A DNA stretch of 42,223 nucleotides from Blautia sp. (GCA_017463155.1 JAFTPT010000005.1:1-42223), one strand, 5' to 3'; shown: positions 17,527 through 26,791, counted from the stretch's first letter. Numbers and translations are program-made. Notes: generated from the sequence alone by a model not told the origin.

Positions 17527-17611
17527 AAAATCGATTCACTATATGACCACCGGGACAGCGGGCACGTACCGCTGTTATTCGCGTGAGATAGAACAATAAC
17601 AGGAGCAGCAT

Positions 17612-20191
17612 ATGAACATAATCGAAAAAATGTTCGGGACACATAGCCAGCGGGAGGTCAAGCGTATCATGCCGCTGGTGGAAAAGACCGAGAGTCTTCG
17701 CCCCGCGATGATGGAACTGAGTGACGAGCAGCTGAAGGACAGGACGATCGAATTCAAAAAGCGTCTTTCCGAGGGGGAGACCCTGGATGATCTTCTGCCG
17801 GAAGCATTTGCCACGGTCCGCGAGGCCGCAAGGCGTGTGCTGGGCATGGAGCATTACCGCGTCCAGATCATCGGCGGCATCATCCTGCACCAGGGCCGTA
17901 TCGCCGAGATGAAGACCGGTGAAGGTAAGACCCTTGTATCCACCCTGCCGGCCTATCTGAACGCGCTGGAAGGGCGCGGCGTCCACATCGTCACGGTCAA
18001 CGACTACCTGGCCAAGCGTGACGCGGAGTGGATGGGCAAGGTCCATGAATTCCTGGGACTGACCGTCGGGTGCGTCCTGAACGACATGAAGCAGGACGAG
18101 CGCCGGGCCGCCTACAACTGTGACATCACCTACGTGACCAACAACGAGGATGGTTTTGACTATCTTCGTGACAACATGGTCATCTATAAAGAGCAGCTGG
18201 TGCAGCGGGAGCTGCATTACTGCATCATCGACGAGGTCGACTCGGTCCTGATCGACGAGGCCCGTACCCCGCTGATCATCTCCGGTCAGAGCGGCAAATC
18301 CACCAAGCTCTACGAGGTCTGCGACATTCTGGCCAGACAGCTGGAGCGCGGTGAAGCCAGCCATGAGATGACCAAGATGGCCGCCATCATGGGCGAGGAG
18401 GTCATCGAGACCGGTGATTTCGTCGTCAATGAAAAGGACAAGATCGTCAACCTGACCGAGCAGGGCGTCCACAAGGTCGAGAAGTTTTTCAGCATCGACA
18501 ACCTGGCCGACCCGGAAAACCTGGAGATCCAGCACAACATCATCCTGGCGCTGCGCGCCCACAACCTGATGCACAAGGACCAGGACTATGTCGTCAAGGA
18601 CGACGAGATCCTGATCGTCGATGAATTTACCGGCCGTATCATGCCGGGCCGCCGGTATTCGGACGGCCTGCACCAGGCCATCGAGGCCAAGGAGCACGTG
18701 AAGGTCAAGCGTGAGAGCAAGACGCTTGCCACGATCACCTTCCAGAACTTCTTCAACAAATACACCAAGAAGGGCGGCATGACCGGTACCGCGCTTACCG
18801 AGGAAAAGGAATTCCGTGACATTTATGCCATGGACGTGGTGGAGATCCCCACCAACGTACCGGTCCAGCGGCGCGATCTGGACGACGCCGTCTACATGAC
18901 CAAAAAGGAAAAATTCAACGCTGTTGTCGAGGCTGTCAAGGAAGCCCACGCCAAGCACCAGCCGGTACTGGTCGGTACCATCACCATCGAGACTTCCGAG
19001 CTGATCTCCCGCATGCTCAAGCGTGAGGGGATCCCGCACAACGTGCTGAACGCCAAGTTCCATGAGCTGGAGGCCGAGATCGTGGCCCAGGCCGGGCAGG
19101 CGGACGCTGTGACCATCGCCACCAACATGGCCGGCCGTGGTACGGATATCAAGCTGGACGACGTGGCCAGGGAGGCCGGCGGTCTTAAGATCATCGGTAC
19201 GGAGCGCCATGAGTCCAGACGAATCGACAACCAGCTGCGCGGCCGTTCCGGACGTCAGGGCGACCCGGGCGAGTCCCGCTTCTACATTTCGCTGGAGGAC
19301 GATCTGATGCGTCTGTTCGGTTCCGAGCGTCTGATGAAGGTCTTCACCTCCCTGGGCGTGGCCGAGAACGAGCAGATCGAGCACAAGATGCTGAGCAACG
19401 CCATCGAGCGTGCCCAGGAAAAGATCGAGTTCAACAACTTCGGTATCCGTAAAAACCTGCTGGATTACGACGCTGTCAACAACGAACAGCGTGAGATCAT
19501 CTACAAGGAGCGCCGCCAGGTGCTGGATGGCGAGAACATGCGTGACGCCATCTACAACATGATCACGGACACCGTGGACGGAACCGTGGACATGGTCTTC
19601 TCCAACGACGTAGATCCGGAAGAATGGGATCTGAACGAATTCAATTCCGTCCTGCTTCCGATCATTCCGATCGAGCCGGTGACCGCCGAGGACGTCAGGG
19701 GCAAGCGTGCGGACGAGATGAAGCACATCCTCGAGGACAAGGCCGTCCGCCTGTACGAGGTCAAGGAATCCGAGTTCCCCGAGCCCGAGCAGCTTCGTGA
19801 GCTGGAGCGCGTCATCCTCCTGAAGAGCATCGACAGCAAGTGGATGGATCACATTGACGATATGGAGATCCTTCGCCAGGGCATCGGCCTGGCGGCCTAC
19901 GGCCAGAGAGATCCGGTCGTGGAATACAAGATGCAGGCCTTTGACATGTTCAACAACATGATCAACTCCATCCAGGAAGACACGATCCGGATGCTGTACC
20001 ATGTCCATGTGGAGCAGAAGATCGAGCGTGAACAGGTCGCCAAGGTGACCGGCACCAACAAGGACGACAGCGTCGCCAAAAAGCCTGTCCAGAGGAAGGA
20101 CGTCAAGGTCTATCCGAACGATCCGTGCCCCTGCGGAAGCGGAAAGAAATACAAACAGTGCCACGGCCGCAAGGATATGGCCAAGGCATAA
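17612..20191 (+). CDS. secA: Preprotein translocase ATPase SecA
   Basis: Full-length (859 aa) motor of the Sec pathway. Visible: [13 protein letters not shown]-type Walker A ([11 protein letters not shown], about residues 98-108), [15 protein letters not shown] (Walker B), [77 protein letters not shown] (helicase motifs V and VI), the helical wing region, and the C-terminal zinc SEC-C motif [20 protein letters not shown] precedes ATG. A hairpin without T-run follows (20217-20243) and then the B12 riboswitch, so secA transcripts may run into it. Confidence 0.98.
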   Translation: MNIIEKMFGTHSQREVKRIMPLVEKTESLRPAMMELSDEQLKDRTIEFKKRLSEGETLDDLLPEAFATVREAARRVLGMEHYRVQIIGGIILHQGRIAEMKTGEGKTLVSTLPAYLNALEGRGVHIVTVNDYLAKRDAEWMGKVHEFLGLTVGCVLNDMKQDERRAAYNCDITYVTNNEDGFDYLRDNMVIYKEQLVQRELHYCIIDEVDSVLIDEARTPLIISGQSGKSTKLYEVCDILARQLERGEASHEMTKMAAIMGEEVIETGDFVVNEKDKIVNLTEQGVHKVEKFFSIDNLADPENLEIQHNIILALRAHNLMHKDQDYVVKDDEILIVDEFTGRIMPGRRYSDGLHQAIEAKEHVKVKRESKTLATITFQNFFNKYTKKGGMTGTALTEEKEFRDIYAMDVVEIPTNVPVQRRDLDDAVYMTKKEKFNAVVEAVKEAHAKHQPVLVGTITIETSELISRMLKREGIPHNVLNAKFHELEAEIVAQAGQADAVTIATNMAGRGTDIKLDDVAREAGGLKIIGTERHESRRIDNQLRGRSGRQGDPGESRFYISLEDDLMRLFGSERLMKVFTSLGVAENEQIEHKMLSNAIERAQEKIEFNNFGIRKNLLDYDAVNNEQREIIYKERRQVLDGENMRDAIYNMITDTVDGTVDMVFSNDVDPEEWDLNEFNSVLLPIIPIEPVTAEDVRGKRADEMKHILEDKAVRLYEVKESEFPEPEQLRELERVILLKSIDSKWMDHIDDMEILRQGIGLAAYGQRDPVVEYKMQAFDMFNNMINSIQEDTIRMLYHVHVEQKIEREQVAKVTGTNKDDSVAKKPVQRKDVKVYPNDPCPCGSGKKYKQCHGRKDMAKA

Positions 20192-20207
20192 CATAAGTGC
20201 ATAAACA

Positions 20208-20401
20208 GTCACAGTGCCCGGCATGGCGGTGAACCATGCCGGGAGAATAGAGAATCACGTGAGAATCGTGAACGGTACCGCCGCTGTATATACGATGGAC
20301 ATTCCGGGCGAAAGCCGGTCATTGGGAAAACGAGAAGGCATGGGATGCTCCGAAGGAAACGTATTTTCCGGAAGTGTATGAGTCAGAAGAACTGCTGTGA
20401 C
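20208..20401 (+). promoter_or_regulatory. Cobalamin (B12) riboswitch ahead of the btuFCD-like operon
   Basis: The outer helix P1 is GTCACAG (20208-20214) pairing with CTGTGAC (20395-20401). Next comes a 10-bp hairpin CCCGGCATGG/CCATGCCGGG (20217-20243), then the conserved core AGAATCACGTGAGAATCGTG and ACGGTACCGCCGCTGTA (20251-20288), TCATTGGGA and GAGAAGGC, and the B12 box AGTCAGAAGAACTGC (20381-20395), with one change from the commoner AAGACCTGC. A terminator follows, so control is likely premature termination when B12 is bound. No obvious promoter was seen between secA and the aptamer. Confidence 0.9.
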
Positions 20402-20469
20402 GATATAACCCAGGACCGGGCGGAATATCCGGGAGAGGGTGCTTTTATGCTGCATAAAGAGAACGGATG

Positions 20470-20506
20470 CGGCGGCAGACATGCGTATGTGTGTCTGCCG
20501 CCGTTT
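20470..20506 (+). terminator. Riboswitch expression-platform terminator
   Basis: CGGCGGCAGAC (20470-20480) pairs with GTCTGCCGCCG (20491-20501), followed by TTTTT, 37 bases before the btuF-like start. Confidence 0.92.
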
Positions 20507-20543
20507 TTACGTTATAAAAACATTTTAAAGGAGGATTTACGAG

Positions 20544-21485
20544 ATGAAAGGCAAGAGGATTCTTACAGTATTGACAACAGCAGCGGTCACCGCAGCCGCA
20601 GTGCTTCCTGCCTATGCAGAGGCATTTACCGTTGCGAATGAGATCGGCGGAGTCACAACAGAGGTGACCTACGACAAGGTTCCGGAAAAGGCCGTCAGCC
20701 TGTCCGGGTTTGCGACCCAGATGATGCTGGCCCTGGGCCTCGGCGATCGCATGGTGGGATACGGCTACATGGACAATGAGATTCCGGAAGCCTACAAGGA
20801 GCAGTTTGACAAGCTTGTCTGCCTGGCAGACGGCAATCCGTCCCAGGAAGAGCTTCTGGCCGTGGAACCGGATTTCCTGACCGGCTGGGCTTCGACCTTC
20901 TCCGAGAAGAACTTCCCGATGGAGTTCTGCGCGGACAATGAGATCATGGCGTATGTGCCGCAGGTCGAGTATGCGCCTGCATCCATGGAGAGCGTCTATG
21001 CGGATTTTGAGAACCTGGGCAAGATCTTCGACGTGGAGGATAAGGCTGAGGAGATCGTCAACGATATGAAGGACCGCGTGGCGGCTGTGCAGGAAGCTGT
21101 CAAGGATCAGGATCCGGTTTCCGTATTCATCTATGACTCCGGTGAAGATGCTCCCTTCACGGCGAGCGCCGGACTTCCGACCGATATGATCTCCCTGGCC
21201 GGCGGTGAGAACATCTTCGCAGGCGTTGAGTCCAACTGGACAACGGTCGACTGGGAAGACGTCATTGCGGCCGATCCCGAATATATCATCATCATGGACT
21301 ACATCGATTCCGATCCGCTGGATGCCAAGGAAGAGTTCCTCAAGACCTCCGACTTCACCAAGGATCTGACGGCTGTCCAGAACGACAACATCTTCGTCAT
21401 CGGCCTGACGGATGTGACCGGCTGTTACGAGAGCGTTGACGCGGTGGAAAACATGGCGCAGCATTTCCATGCTGATTGTTTCTGA
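20544..21485 (+). CDS. Corrinoid/iron-type ABC solute-binding protein (BtuF/FecB family)
   Basis: 313 residues of the periplasmic-binding family 2 (helical backbone, TroA-like fold). Signal sequence MKGKRILTVL..LPAYAEAF with a type I site; again no lipobox cysteine. Features: VPEKAVSLSGFATQMMLALGLGDRMVGYG (about 47-75), LLAVEPDFLTGW near 108, a central long helix near 150-185, and WEDVIAADPEYIIIMDY near 235. First gene of an operon under a cobalamin riboswitch, so the ligand is most likely a corrinoid and not a siderophore. AAAGGAGG precedes ATG 20544. A GC-rich hairpin follows the stop. Confidence 0.88.
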   Translation: MKGKRILTVLTTAAVTAAAVLPAYAEAFTVANEIGGVTTEVTYDKVPEKAVSLSGFATQMMLALGLGDRMVGYGYMDNEIPEAYKEQFDKLVCLADGNPSQEELLAVEPDFLTGWASTFSEKNFPMEFCADNEIMAYVPQVEYAPASMESVYADFENLGKIFDVEDKAEEIVNDMKDRVAAVQEAVKDQDPVSVFIYDSGEDAPFTASAGLPTDMISLAGGENIFAGVESNWTTVDWEDVIAADPEYIIIMDYIDSDPLDAKEEFLKTSDFTKDLTAVQNDNIFVIGLTDVTGCYESVDAVENMAQHFHADCF

Positions 21486-21500
21486 TTCACGGAGAAGGAT

Positions 21501-21524
21501 CCGCGCCGGGGAAGCCCGGCGCGG
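21501..21524. repeat. GC-rich hairpin between the binding-protein and permease genes
   Basis: CCGCGCCGGG (21501-21510), loop GAAG, CCCGGCGCGG (21515-21524). No T-run. Placement after the first gene of a binding-protein operon fits a 3' stabiliser that keeps binding-protein mRNA more abundant. Confidence 0.7.
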
Positions 21525-21539
21525 GCTGAGTGAAACGAT

Positions 21540-22589
21540 ATGCTGAAGAACGCGAAAAAATCAACCATAACCCTGATCTACATTCTAATGGCAGCAGCAC
21601 TGGTGGCAACCATTGTTGCTGCCATCAATATCGGCTCCGTGGACATCAACCCTGAAACGATCTTCCGCATCATCATCGGAAAGATACAGAAGCAGGATCT
21701 GACAGACGTGTACAGCAAGAGCCAGATCAACATTATCTGGAACCTCCGTTTCCCGAAGGTTCTGGTGGCCTGCTGTACGGGGGCGGGACTTGCCCTGTCA
21801 GGCATCCTGATGCAGGCCCTGACCCAGAATCCGCTGGCAGATCCCTATATCCTGGGCATCTCGTCAGGTGCTTCCACGGGTGCGGTATTATCGCTCCTCG
21901 CAGGCCCGCTGCCCCTGATCGGACAGCTGCCGCTTGCGGAAGGGGCTTTCTTCGGTGCCCTCGTGACCTCTGTGCTGGTCTTCGTGATCGGCAGTGACGG
22001 TGCCAGGATCAACACGACCAAGATGGTGCTGGTGGGCATGTCCTTGTCGGCACTCTTTGGAGCGCTGACAGAGCTGGTGATCTTTCTGACGCCGGATTCC
22101 CGAAAGGTACAGAGCGCGTCCTTCTGGCTCAGCGGCTCCTTTGCCGGTACCGGATGGGCGGACGTTCCTCTGACCATCATCATTTCGCTGGCCGGGATCC
22201 TCGTCATTTATCCGCTCCGGAGGGAACTGGACGCGCTTCTGATGGGCGAGGATATCGCGCGGAACGCGGGCGTCAACACGACGGCGATCAAATGGGTGCT
22301 GATCCTTGTGAGTACGCTCCTGACGGCCGTGCTGGTGTCCATGAGCGGCGTGATCGGCTTTGTGGGACTGGTGATCCCGCACATTGCCAGAAGCCTGGTC
22401 GGAGCGGCCCACAGGCGGCTGATCATCGTTTCCATTTTTATCGGGGCGATCTTTATGATCTGGACCGACGTGGTGGCGCGTACCATGGCGGCGCCCAGGG
22501 AGCTGCCGGTCGGTGTCGTGACCGCGATCTGCGGTGCGCCGGTATTTCTGACTCTTTTGCGGCGCAGCCGCTATTCCTTTAAGAATTGA
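21540..22589 (+). CDS. FecCD/BtuC-type ABC permease
   Basis: 349 residues with about ten membrane segments. Family features: INIGSVDINPETIFRIIIGK near residue 35, WNLRFPKVLVACCTGAGLALSGILMQALTQNPLADPYILGISSGAS (about 65-110), FWLSGSFAGTGW near 200, the coupling region AISGVIGFVGLVIPHIAR-like GVIGFVGLVIPHIAR near 275, and ELPVGVVTAICGAPVFLTLL near the end. Transcribed with the binding protein and the ATPase; riboswitch control points to corrinoid uptake. The ribosome site is weak (GAGTGAAACG), and the hairpin before it may tune its level. Confidence 0.93.
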   Translation: MLKNAKKSTITLIYILMAAALVATIVAAINIGSVDINPETIFRIIIGKIQKQDLTDVYSKSQINIIWNLRFPKVLVACCTGAGLALSGILMQALTQNPLADPYILGISSGASTGAVLSLLAGPLPLIGQLPLAEGAFFGALVTSVLVFVIGSDGARINTTKMVLVGMSLSALFGALTELVIFLTPDSRKVQSASFWLSGSFAGTGWADVPLTIIISLAGILVIYPLRRELDALLMGEDIARNAGVNTTAIKWVLILVSTLLTAVLVSMSGVIGFVGLVIPHIARSLVGAAHRRLIIVSIFIGAIFMIWTDVVARTMAAPRELPVGVVTAICGAPVFLTLLRRSRYSFKN

Positions 22590-22603
22590 GGGGAGGCGGA
22601 GAG

Positions 22604-23386
22604 ATGAAACAGAATGTGATCGAAGTCAGAGACCTCAGTTACGATATCAACGGAACCAGGATCCTCTCGGATATATCGGTGGCGGTGGATGCCCACGAAT
22701 TCGTTGGCCTGATCGGGCCGAACGGATCCGGAAAATCCACGCTGCTGAAGAACATCTACAGGCATTTTACGCCCCTCAAGGATACGATCTTTCTGAATGG
22801 GAAGGATGTCACGGCCATGCGCTCCCGGGAGATCGCAAAGCAGATGGCCATTGTGGCGCAGGAGAACAATCCGGATTTTGATTTTTCGGTGCAGGAGATG
22901 GCGATGCTCGGGCGATATGCCCACAAGAAGATCTTCGAGAAAGACAATGCCGATGATTTTGACGCCGTGGAACGGGCACTTCGGATCGTCGGAATGGAGC
23001 ATCGGAAGGAACGCAGCTTTCTGAGCCTTTCCGGAGGGGAGAAGCAGCGCATCTATCTGGCCATGGCCTTCGCTCAGGAGAGCGAACTGATCATCCTGGA
23101 TGAGCCGACGAATCATCTGGACATCGGCTACCAGCTGTCCATGATGGAGACCCTGCGGCAATATGAGGGAAGAACGATCTTCACCTCGGTCCACGACATG
23201 AACCTGGCCGCCTGGTACTGTGACAGGATCATCATGCTGGATGAGGGCCGGGTGGTGGCGCAGGGAACGCCGGAGGAGGTGCTGACCACGGAGAAGATCC
23301 GGGAGATTTTTCATGTGAATACCCGGATCACAAGACGCGAAGAGGACGGAAAGCTGGAAGTGTCGTATCTGTCCTACCGGAAGTAA
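22604..23386 (+). CDS. BtuD/FhuC-type ABC ATPase
   Basis: 260 residues. Walker A GPNGSGKST (about 38-46), Q-loop VAQENN, signature LSGGEKQR (about 138-145), Walker B LIILDEPTNHLD, H-loop TSVHDMNLAA. The open frame extends to 22586 using a TTG that overlaps the permease stop, but ATG 22604 lies behind GGGGAGGCGGAG and starts the usual domain. Last gene of the B12-riboswitch operon, followed by a terminator. Confidence 0.94.
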   Translation: MKQNVIEVRDLSYDINGTRILSDISVAVDAHEFVGLIGPNGSGKSTLLKNIYRHFTPLKDTIFLNGKDVTAMRSREIAKQMAIVAQENNPDFDFSVQEMAMLGRYAHKKIFEKDNADDFDAVERALRIVGMEHRKERSFLSLSGGEKQRIYLAMAFAQESELIILDEPTNHLDIGYQLSMMETLRQYEGRTIFTSVHDMNLAAWYCDRIIMLDEGRVVAQGTPEEVLTTEKIREIFHVNTRITRREEDGKLEVSYLSYRK

Positions 23387-23398
23387 GCAGGGAAAAGG

Positions 23399-23438
23399 CA
23401 GGGGACGGTTCCAAGAACCGTCCCCTGTCTTTCTGTTT
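23399..23438. terminator. Terminator between btuD-like and dapF-like genes
   Basis: CAGGGGACGGTTC (23399-23411), loop CAA, GAACCGTCCCCTG (23415-23427), a 13-bp stem with a T-rich tail TCTTTCTGTTT. It ends two convergent genes. Confidence 0.85.
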
Positions 23439-24295
23439 CAGGAGAAGAATCCTTCTGCGATATTGATGTCCGCCACGTAGCCGACGGTGCCGGTCATGTA
23501 GATCGTGCCGTCTTCTCGGATGTCGATCTGGATCATACCGCCGGGCTGGTTGACATTGATGCGGGATTCAACATAGCCGAGGCGGTAGGCCGCCATGGCG
23601 GCCGCGCAGCTGCCGGTACCGGAAGCTCTGGTGTAGCCGGAGCCTCGCTCCCAGATCTCGATATCCAGGTTGCCCCGGTCGATCAGGTGGCAGAGCTGCA
23701 GGTTCATCCGGTTCGGGAACTCGTCCGCGTTTTCGACGTAGGGGCCGAGCTCCGTGACGGCTTCTTTGGTGACGGCGCTCTTGTCCGCAAAGATGATGCA
23801 GTGCGGGTTTCCGATGGTAAGACAGGTGGCCTTGTATTCCTGGTCGTGGAAGATAAAGGATTCATTGATGACCTCGCGGATCTCGCCGGTCACCGGGATC
23901 TCCCGGGAAAGGAAGGAGGCCTTTCCCATATTGACACGGAATTCGGTGGCGCGCATGTTCAGGGATTCGACTTCGATCGTGCCGGCCAGAGTTTCGATCT
24001 CGAACTTTGACTCGTTCACGTATCCCTGATCCATGAGATATTTGGCAAAGATCCGTACGCCGTTGCCGCTGATGGGGGACTCGCTGCCGTCCGAATTGTA
24101 GATGCGGACGCCCAGCTTTCCATTGATATCCACCGGTCCGTACAGAACACCATCCGCTCCGAGGCCGAAGCCCCGGCGGCAGAGGAGAGCCACCTTCTTA
24201 CCGATCAGATGCATTTTATTTTTGCGGGCGTCAAGGATCAGATAATCATTCCCGAGCCCCTGGTATTTTGAAAGAATGATGCTGTTCTCGCTCAT
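23438..24295 (-). CDS. DapF-family epimerase homologue with both catalytic cysteines replaced by serine
   Basis: 285 residues with the two-lobed DapF fold signatures: KYQGLGNDYLILD at the start, GADGVLYG, NSDGSES..SGNGVRIFAKYL, GNPHCIIF, NxxF region EFPNRMNLQL, ERGSGYTRASGTGSCAA, and PGG in the last beta-turn. In diaminopimelate epimerase the two acid/base residues are Cys (E. coli 73 and 217) in CGNG and ACGxG. Here the codons read AGC (24068-24070, residue 76) and TCC (23621-23623, residue 225), so both are Ser, while the Glu-Arg and Asn/His substrate residues remain. Either it is a divergent epimerase/isomerase or a different enzyme of the fold. ATG 24295 is preferred over 24301 because CAGGAG is then about 7 bases away. 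Confidence 0.85.
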   Translation of the reverse strand: MSENSIILSKYQGLGNDYLILDARKNKMHLIGKKVALLCRRGFGLGADGVLYGPVDINGKLGVRIYNSDGSESPISGNGVRIFAKYLMDQGYVNESKFEIETLAGTIEVESLNMRATEFRVNMGKASFLSREIPVTGEIREVINESFIFHDQEYKATCLTIGNPHCIIFADKSAVTKEAVTELGPYVENADEFPNRMNLQLCHLIDRGNLDIEIWERGSGYTRASGTGSCAAAMAAYRLGYVESRINVNQPGGMIQIDIREDGTIYMTGTVGYVADINIAEGFFS

Positions 24296-24404
24296 GTTCA
24301 TGCTCCTGTAGAATTCGACAAGATGAGACTTTACATAAGTTTATTGTAGCAGAATAAAATGCCATGAAAATAGAAAAACATGCAGAAAATATTGCAAAAA
24401 GTGC

Positions 24405-24410
24405 TATAAT
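24405..24410 (+). promoter_or_regulatory. -10 element upstream of the AraC-type gene
   Basis: TATAAT at 24405-24410. The -35 is weak (GCAGAA). It lies inside the open frame that begins at 24364, which argues for a later start codon. The 24296-24462 gap otherwise holds only the divergent leader of the dapF-like gene. Confidence 0.5.
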
Positions 24411-24462
24411 AAGAATAGACGCACGTGGCATGCAGAAAATACGATTTTGCAGACAGGAATAC

Positions 24463-25494
24463 ATGGGGCATACAAGGATGGAGAAAGAAAACCAGAAGAA
24501 GACGATCATGGAGAATAAGCCGGAAACCGCGGCAGAAGCAGGCGGCGGGGAAAATTCCGCGGGGCTTCCGCAGGCAGGAGTGACCGAAAAAAGCGGCTAT
24601 CTGATGCAGGCCTTCCGCCTGTTCCATCTGCGGGACCAGGTGCAGCGGACCTTTTCGCCCCACTATCATGATTTTTACAAGGTAGTCATCTTCATCGAGG
24701 GGAAGGTCTGCTACCACGTAGAAGGAAGGGCCTATGAGCTGCAGCCCTGGGATGTGCTGCTGGTGGACCGGTTCGCGATCCACAAGCCGGAGATCGACGC
24801 CTCGGTTCCCTATGAGCGCTTTATCTTCTGGATCCGGAGCGATCTTGAAGAGCAGAGCCTCCTGGCCTGCTTTGACAGGACAAAGCGGGGCGGCGATGAG
24901 CTTCTCCGGCTGAAGGCGCGGCAGCAGCAGGTGGTGCGGAGGCTGCTTCAGCAGATGGAGGAAGAGCATAAGCGTATGGTAAAGGAGGACAGGCCGGAAA
25001 AACAAGGGCCAAAGAGCGATGCGCAGGAGGAAGCGAACCCGCCGGAGGAGGGCCTCTGGGACAGGATCATGGAGGACAGCTTGTTTCAGCAGCTGCTGGT
25101 ACAGCTGAACCGGTTCTTTATTGCAAGACGGACGAGGCCGGAAGAAAAGGTCTTTTCAAGTGATGAGCGGGTGGAGGACCTGCTGGGCTACATCAACCGG
25201 AACCTGACCGGCGACCTGTCCGTGGAGGCCCTTTCCAGGCGGATGTACATGAGCCGGTATTACCTGATGCGCCTCTTTAAGGAAGGCACAGGCTACACGC
25301 TCCACCGGTATATCCTGAACAAGCGCCTGATCCTGGCGCAGGGCTTGATCGACCAGGGTGTGCCGGTGGTACGCGCCGCCCACGAGAGCGGTTTCGGCGA
25401 CTATACGAGCTTTGTCCGCGCGTACCGGAAACAGTTCGGGGCGGCACCCACCAGGCGGAGAGCAGGACGATACGAAGAATTCCAGCCGGAGTGA
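24463..25494 (+). CDS. AraC-family transcriptional regulator
   Basis: About 343 residues. The N-terminal half has a cupin-type sensor (HYHDFYKVVIFIEGKVCYHVEGRAYELQPWDVLLV, His residues typical). A charged linker follows (KRMVKEDRPEKQGPKS...), then the two-helix-turn-helix AraC domain: LLGYINRNLTGDLSVEALSRRMYMSRYYLMRLFKEGTGYTLHRYI and ARESGFGDYTSF-like AAHESGFGDYTSFVRAYRKQFG. The frame is open from 24364, but a TATAAT lies at 24405, so translation probably begins at ATG 24463 (behind CAGGAATAC) or ATG 24478. Usually such regulators control adjacent sugar or transport genes; none is obvious here. Confidence 0.85.
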   Translation: MGHTRMEKENQKKTIMENKPETAAEAGGGENSAGLPQAGVTEKSGYLMQAFRLFHLRDQVQRTFSPHYHDFYKVVIFIEGKVCYHVEGRAYELQPWDVLLVDRFAIHKPEIDASVPYERFIFWIRSDLEEQSLLACFDRTKRGGDELLRLKARQQQVVRRLLQQMEEEHKRMVKEDRPEKQGPKSDAQEEANPPEEGLWDRIMEDSLFQQLLVQLNRFFIARRTRPEEKVFSSDERVEDLLGYINRNLTGDLSVEALSRRMYMSRYYLMRLFKEGTGYTLHRYILNKRLILAQGLIDQGVPVVRAAHESGFGDYTSFVRAYRKQFGAAPTRRRAGRYEEFQPE

Positions 25495-25500
25495 CTCTGC

Positions 25501-26769
25501 TTATGACCAGATAAACCAGATGTACAGATATCCGACCAGCACCGCAGTCAATGTGTAGGGGATGCCGATCCGCATGAACTCCTTGAAGGAAACGGCATAG
25601 CCTTCCTTTCGCAGCATACCGGTCGCGGTGATGTTCGCAGACGCGCCGATCGGTGTGATGTTGCCGCCTAGGGTCGCGCCGGACAGCAGTCCGAAATACA
25701 GAAGATACGGCTCCGTTCCAAGTGATGCTGTCACGGCTGTCAGGACTGGAAGCATCGTCGCCACATACGGAATGTTATCAACAAAGGCCGAGATCGCGAC
25801 GGAACCCCAGACGACGATGGTATACAGCAGAAAGAGGTTGTTTCCACCGAATCGTACGATCAGCTTTGCAAAATCATCGATGATGCCCACGTTTGTGAGG
25901 CCGCCGATCACGATGAACAGGCCCGTAAGAAGCCCAAGGGTCTCGAAGTCAAGGCTTTTGACGGCCGCGATTGCGCTGTCCGACTTTTTATGCTGGATCA
26001 GATCAAGCAGAACGGTGATCACCGCCAGTACGCAGCAGATCATCCCGTTGATCGTCGAAGGTGTATTGGGGATGAATGAAGCCGTGATGAGCGCGGCCAC
26101 CATGAGGAGCAGCATAACGGTAGGTACATAATTGCTGACCGGAGTCCTTTCTTTTGAGGAGACCGGCGCCGTATCCTTACGGAACAGGAACATCATCACC
26201 GGAATGGTCGCAAGCGCGCCGAGCTCCACGGCAAAAAAGATTCCCGGCCGTCCCTTCATCCAGAAGAAGTTCATGAAATTCATGTTCGCGAAGTCGCCGA
26301 GCATGATGGAGGTCGTATCCCCGACCAGAGTCGCTGCTCCCTGCAGATTCGAAGAGACCGCGATCGAGAGGATCATGGGGACCGGACTCATCTTGAGCTT
26401 CCGGCAGATCGCCATGCCTACGGGAGCGACCATCAGAACGGTGGCCACATTGTCGATAAAGGCGGAGATCACTCCGGCAAAAAGCGACATCAGGATGGTC
26501 ACCCACATGACATTCGGGGACTTGCCCAGAAGAATATCCGCCAGAAGGTTCGGCATGCGGGAGTCAATAAAATAATACACGATGATCATGGTTCCCGCGA
26601 TCATCAGCAGTACATTCCAGTTGATCGTCGACAGCAGGCTGCCGATGGGCAGGATGCCCGTAACCAGAAAGACCACGGCCACCCCCAGGGCATAGAACGG
26701 CCGGTATTTCGGCTTCGCGATCATCAATACATACATCAGAACAAACAGGATCAAAGCGATTATTTTCAT
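25501..26769 (-). CDS. Ion-transporter-superfamily permease (ArsB/NhaD/CitMHS-like)
   Basis: 422 residues with about eleven to twelve hydrophobic segments in two inverted halves. Each half has the hallmark re-entrant region: FAGVISAFIDNVATVLMVAPV with SSNLQGAATLVGD in half one, and AFVDNIPYVATMLPVL with GATLGGNITPIGASANITA in half two. This is the pattern of the ArsB/NhaD/SLC13 ion transporter superfamily (Na+/H+ antiporters, anion permeases). The frame opens at 26931, but that part is the leader RNA; ATG 26769 follows AAGGAGAG. Control by a yybP-ykoY (Mn2+) riboswitch suggests a role in metal or pH homeostasis, perhaps Mn2+ efflux. Substrate not visible from sequence. Confidence 0.88.
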   Translation of the reverse strand: MKIIALILFVLMYVLMIAKPKYRPFYALGVAVVFLVTGILPIGSLLSTINWNVLLMIAGTMIIVYYFIDSRMPNLLADILLGKSPNVMWVTILMSLFAGVISAFIDNVATVLMVAPVGMAICRKLKMSPVPMILSIAVSSNLQGAATLVGDTTSIMLGDFANMNFMNFFWMKGRPGIFFAVELGALATIPVMMFLFRKDTAPVSSKERTPVSNYVPTVMLLLMVAALITASFIPNTPSTINGMICCVLAVITVLLDLIQHKKSDSAIAAVKSLDFETLGLLTGLFIVIGGLTNVGIIDDFAKLIVRFGGNNLFLLYTIVVWGSVAISAFVDNIPYVATMLPVLTAVTASLGTEPYLLYFGLLSGATLGGNITPIGASANITATGMLRKEGYAVSFKEFMRIGIPYTLTAVLVGYLYIWFIWS

Positions 26770-26791
26770 AGACTCTCCTTTCTCGTGCAAC

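Noticed and set aside
17384-20224. A 946-codon open frame on the - strand opposite secA
   Set aside because: secA is certain on the + strand; GC-rich codon use removes stops from the antisense frame. The translation is Leu/Val/Asp/His-rich without family features.
20217-20243. Hairpin read as a secA terminator
   Set aside because: No T-run follows and it lies within the outer helix of the B12 riboswitch, so it is probably part of that RNA.
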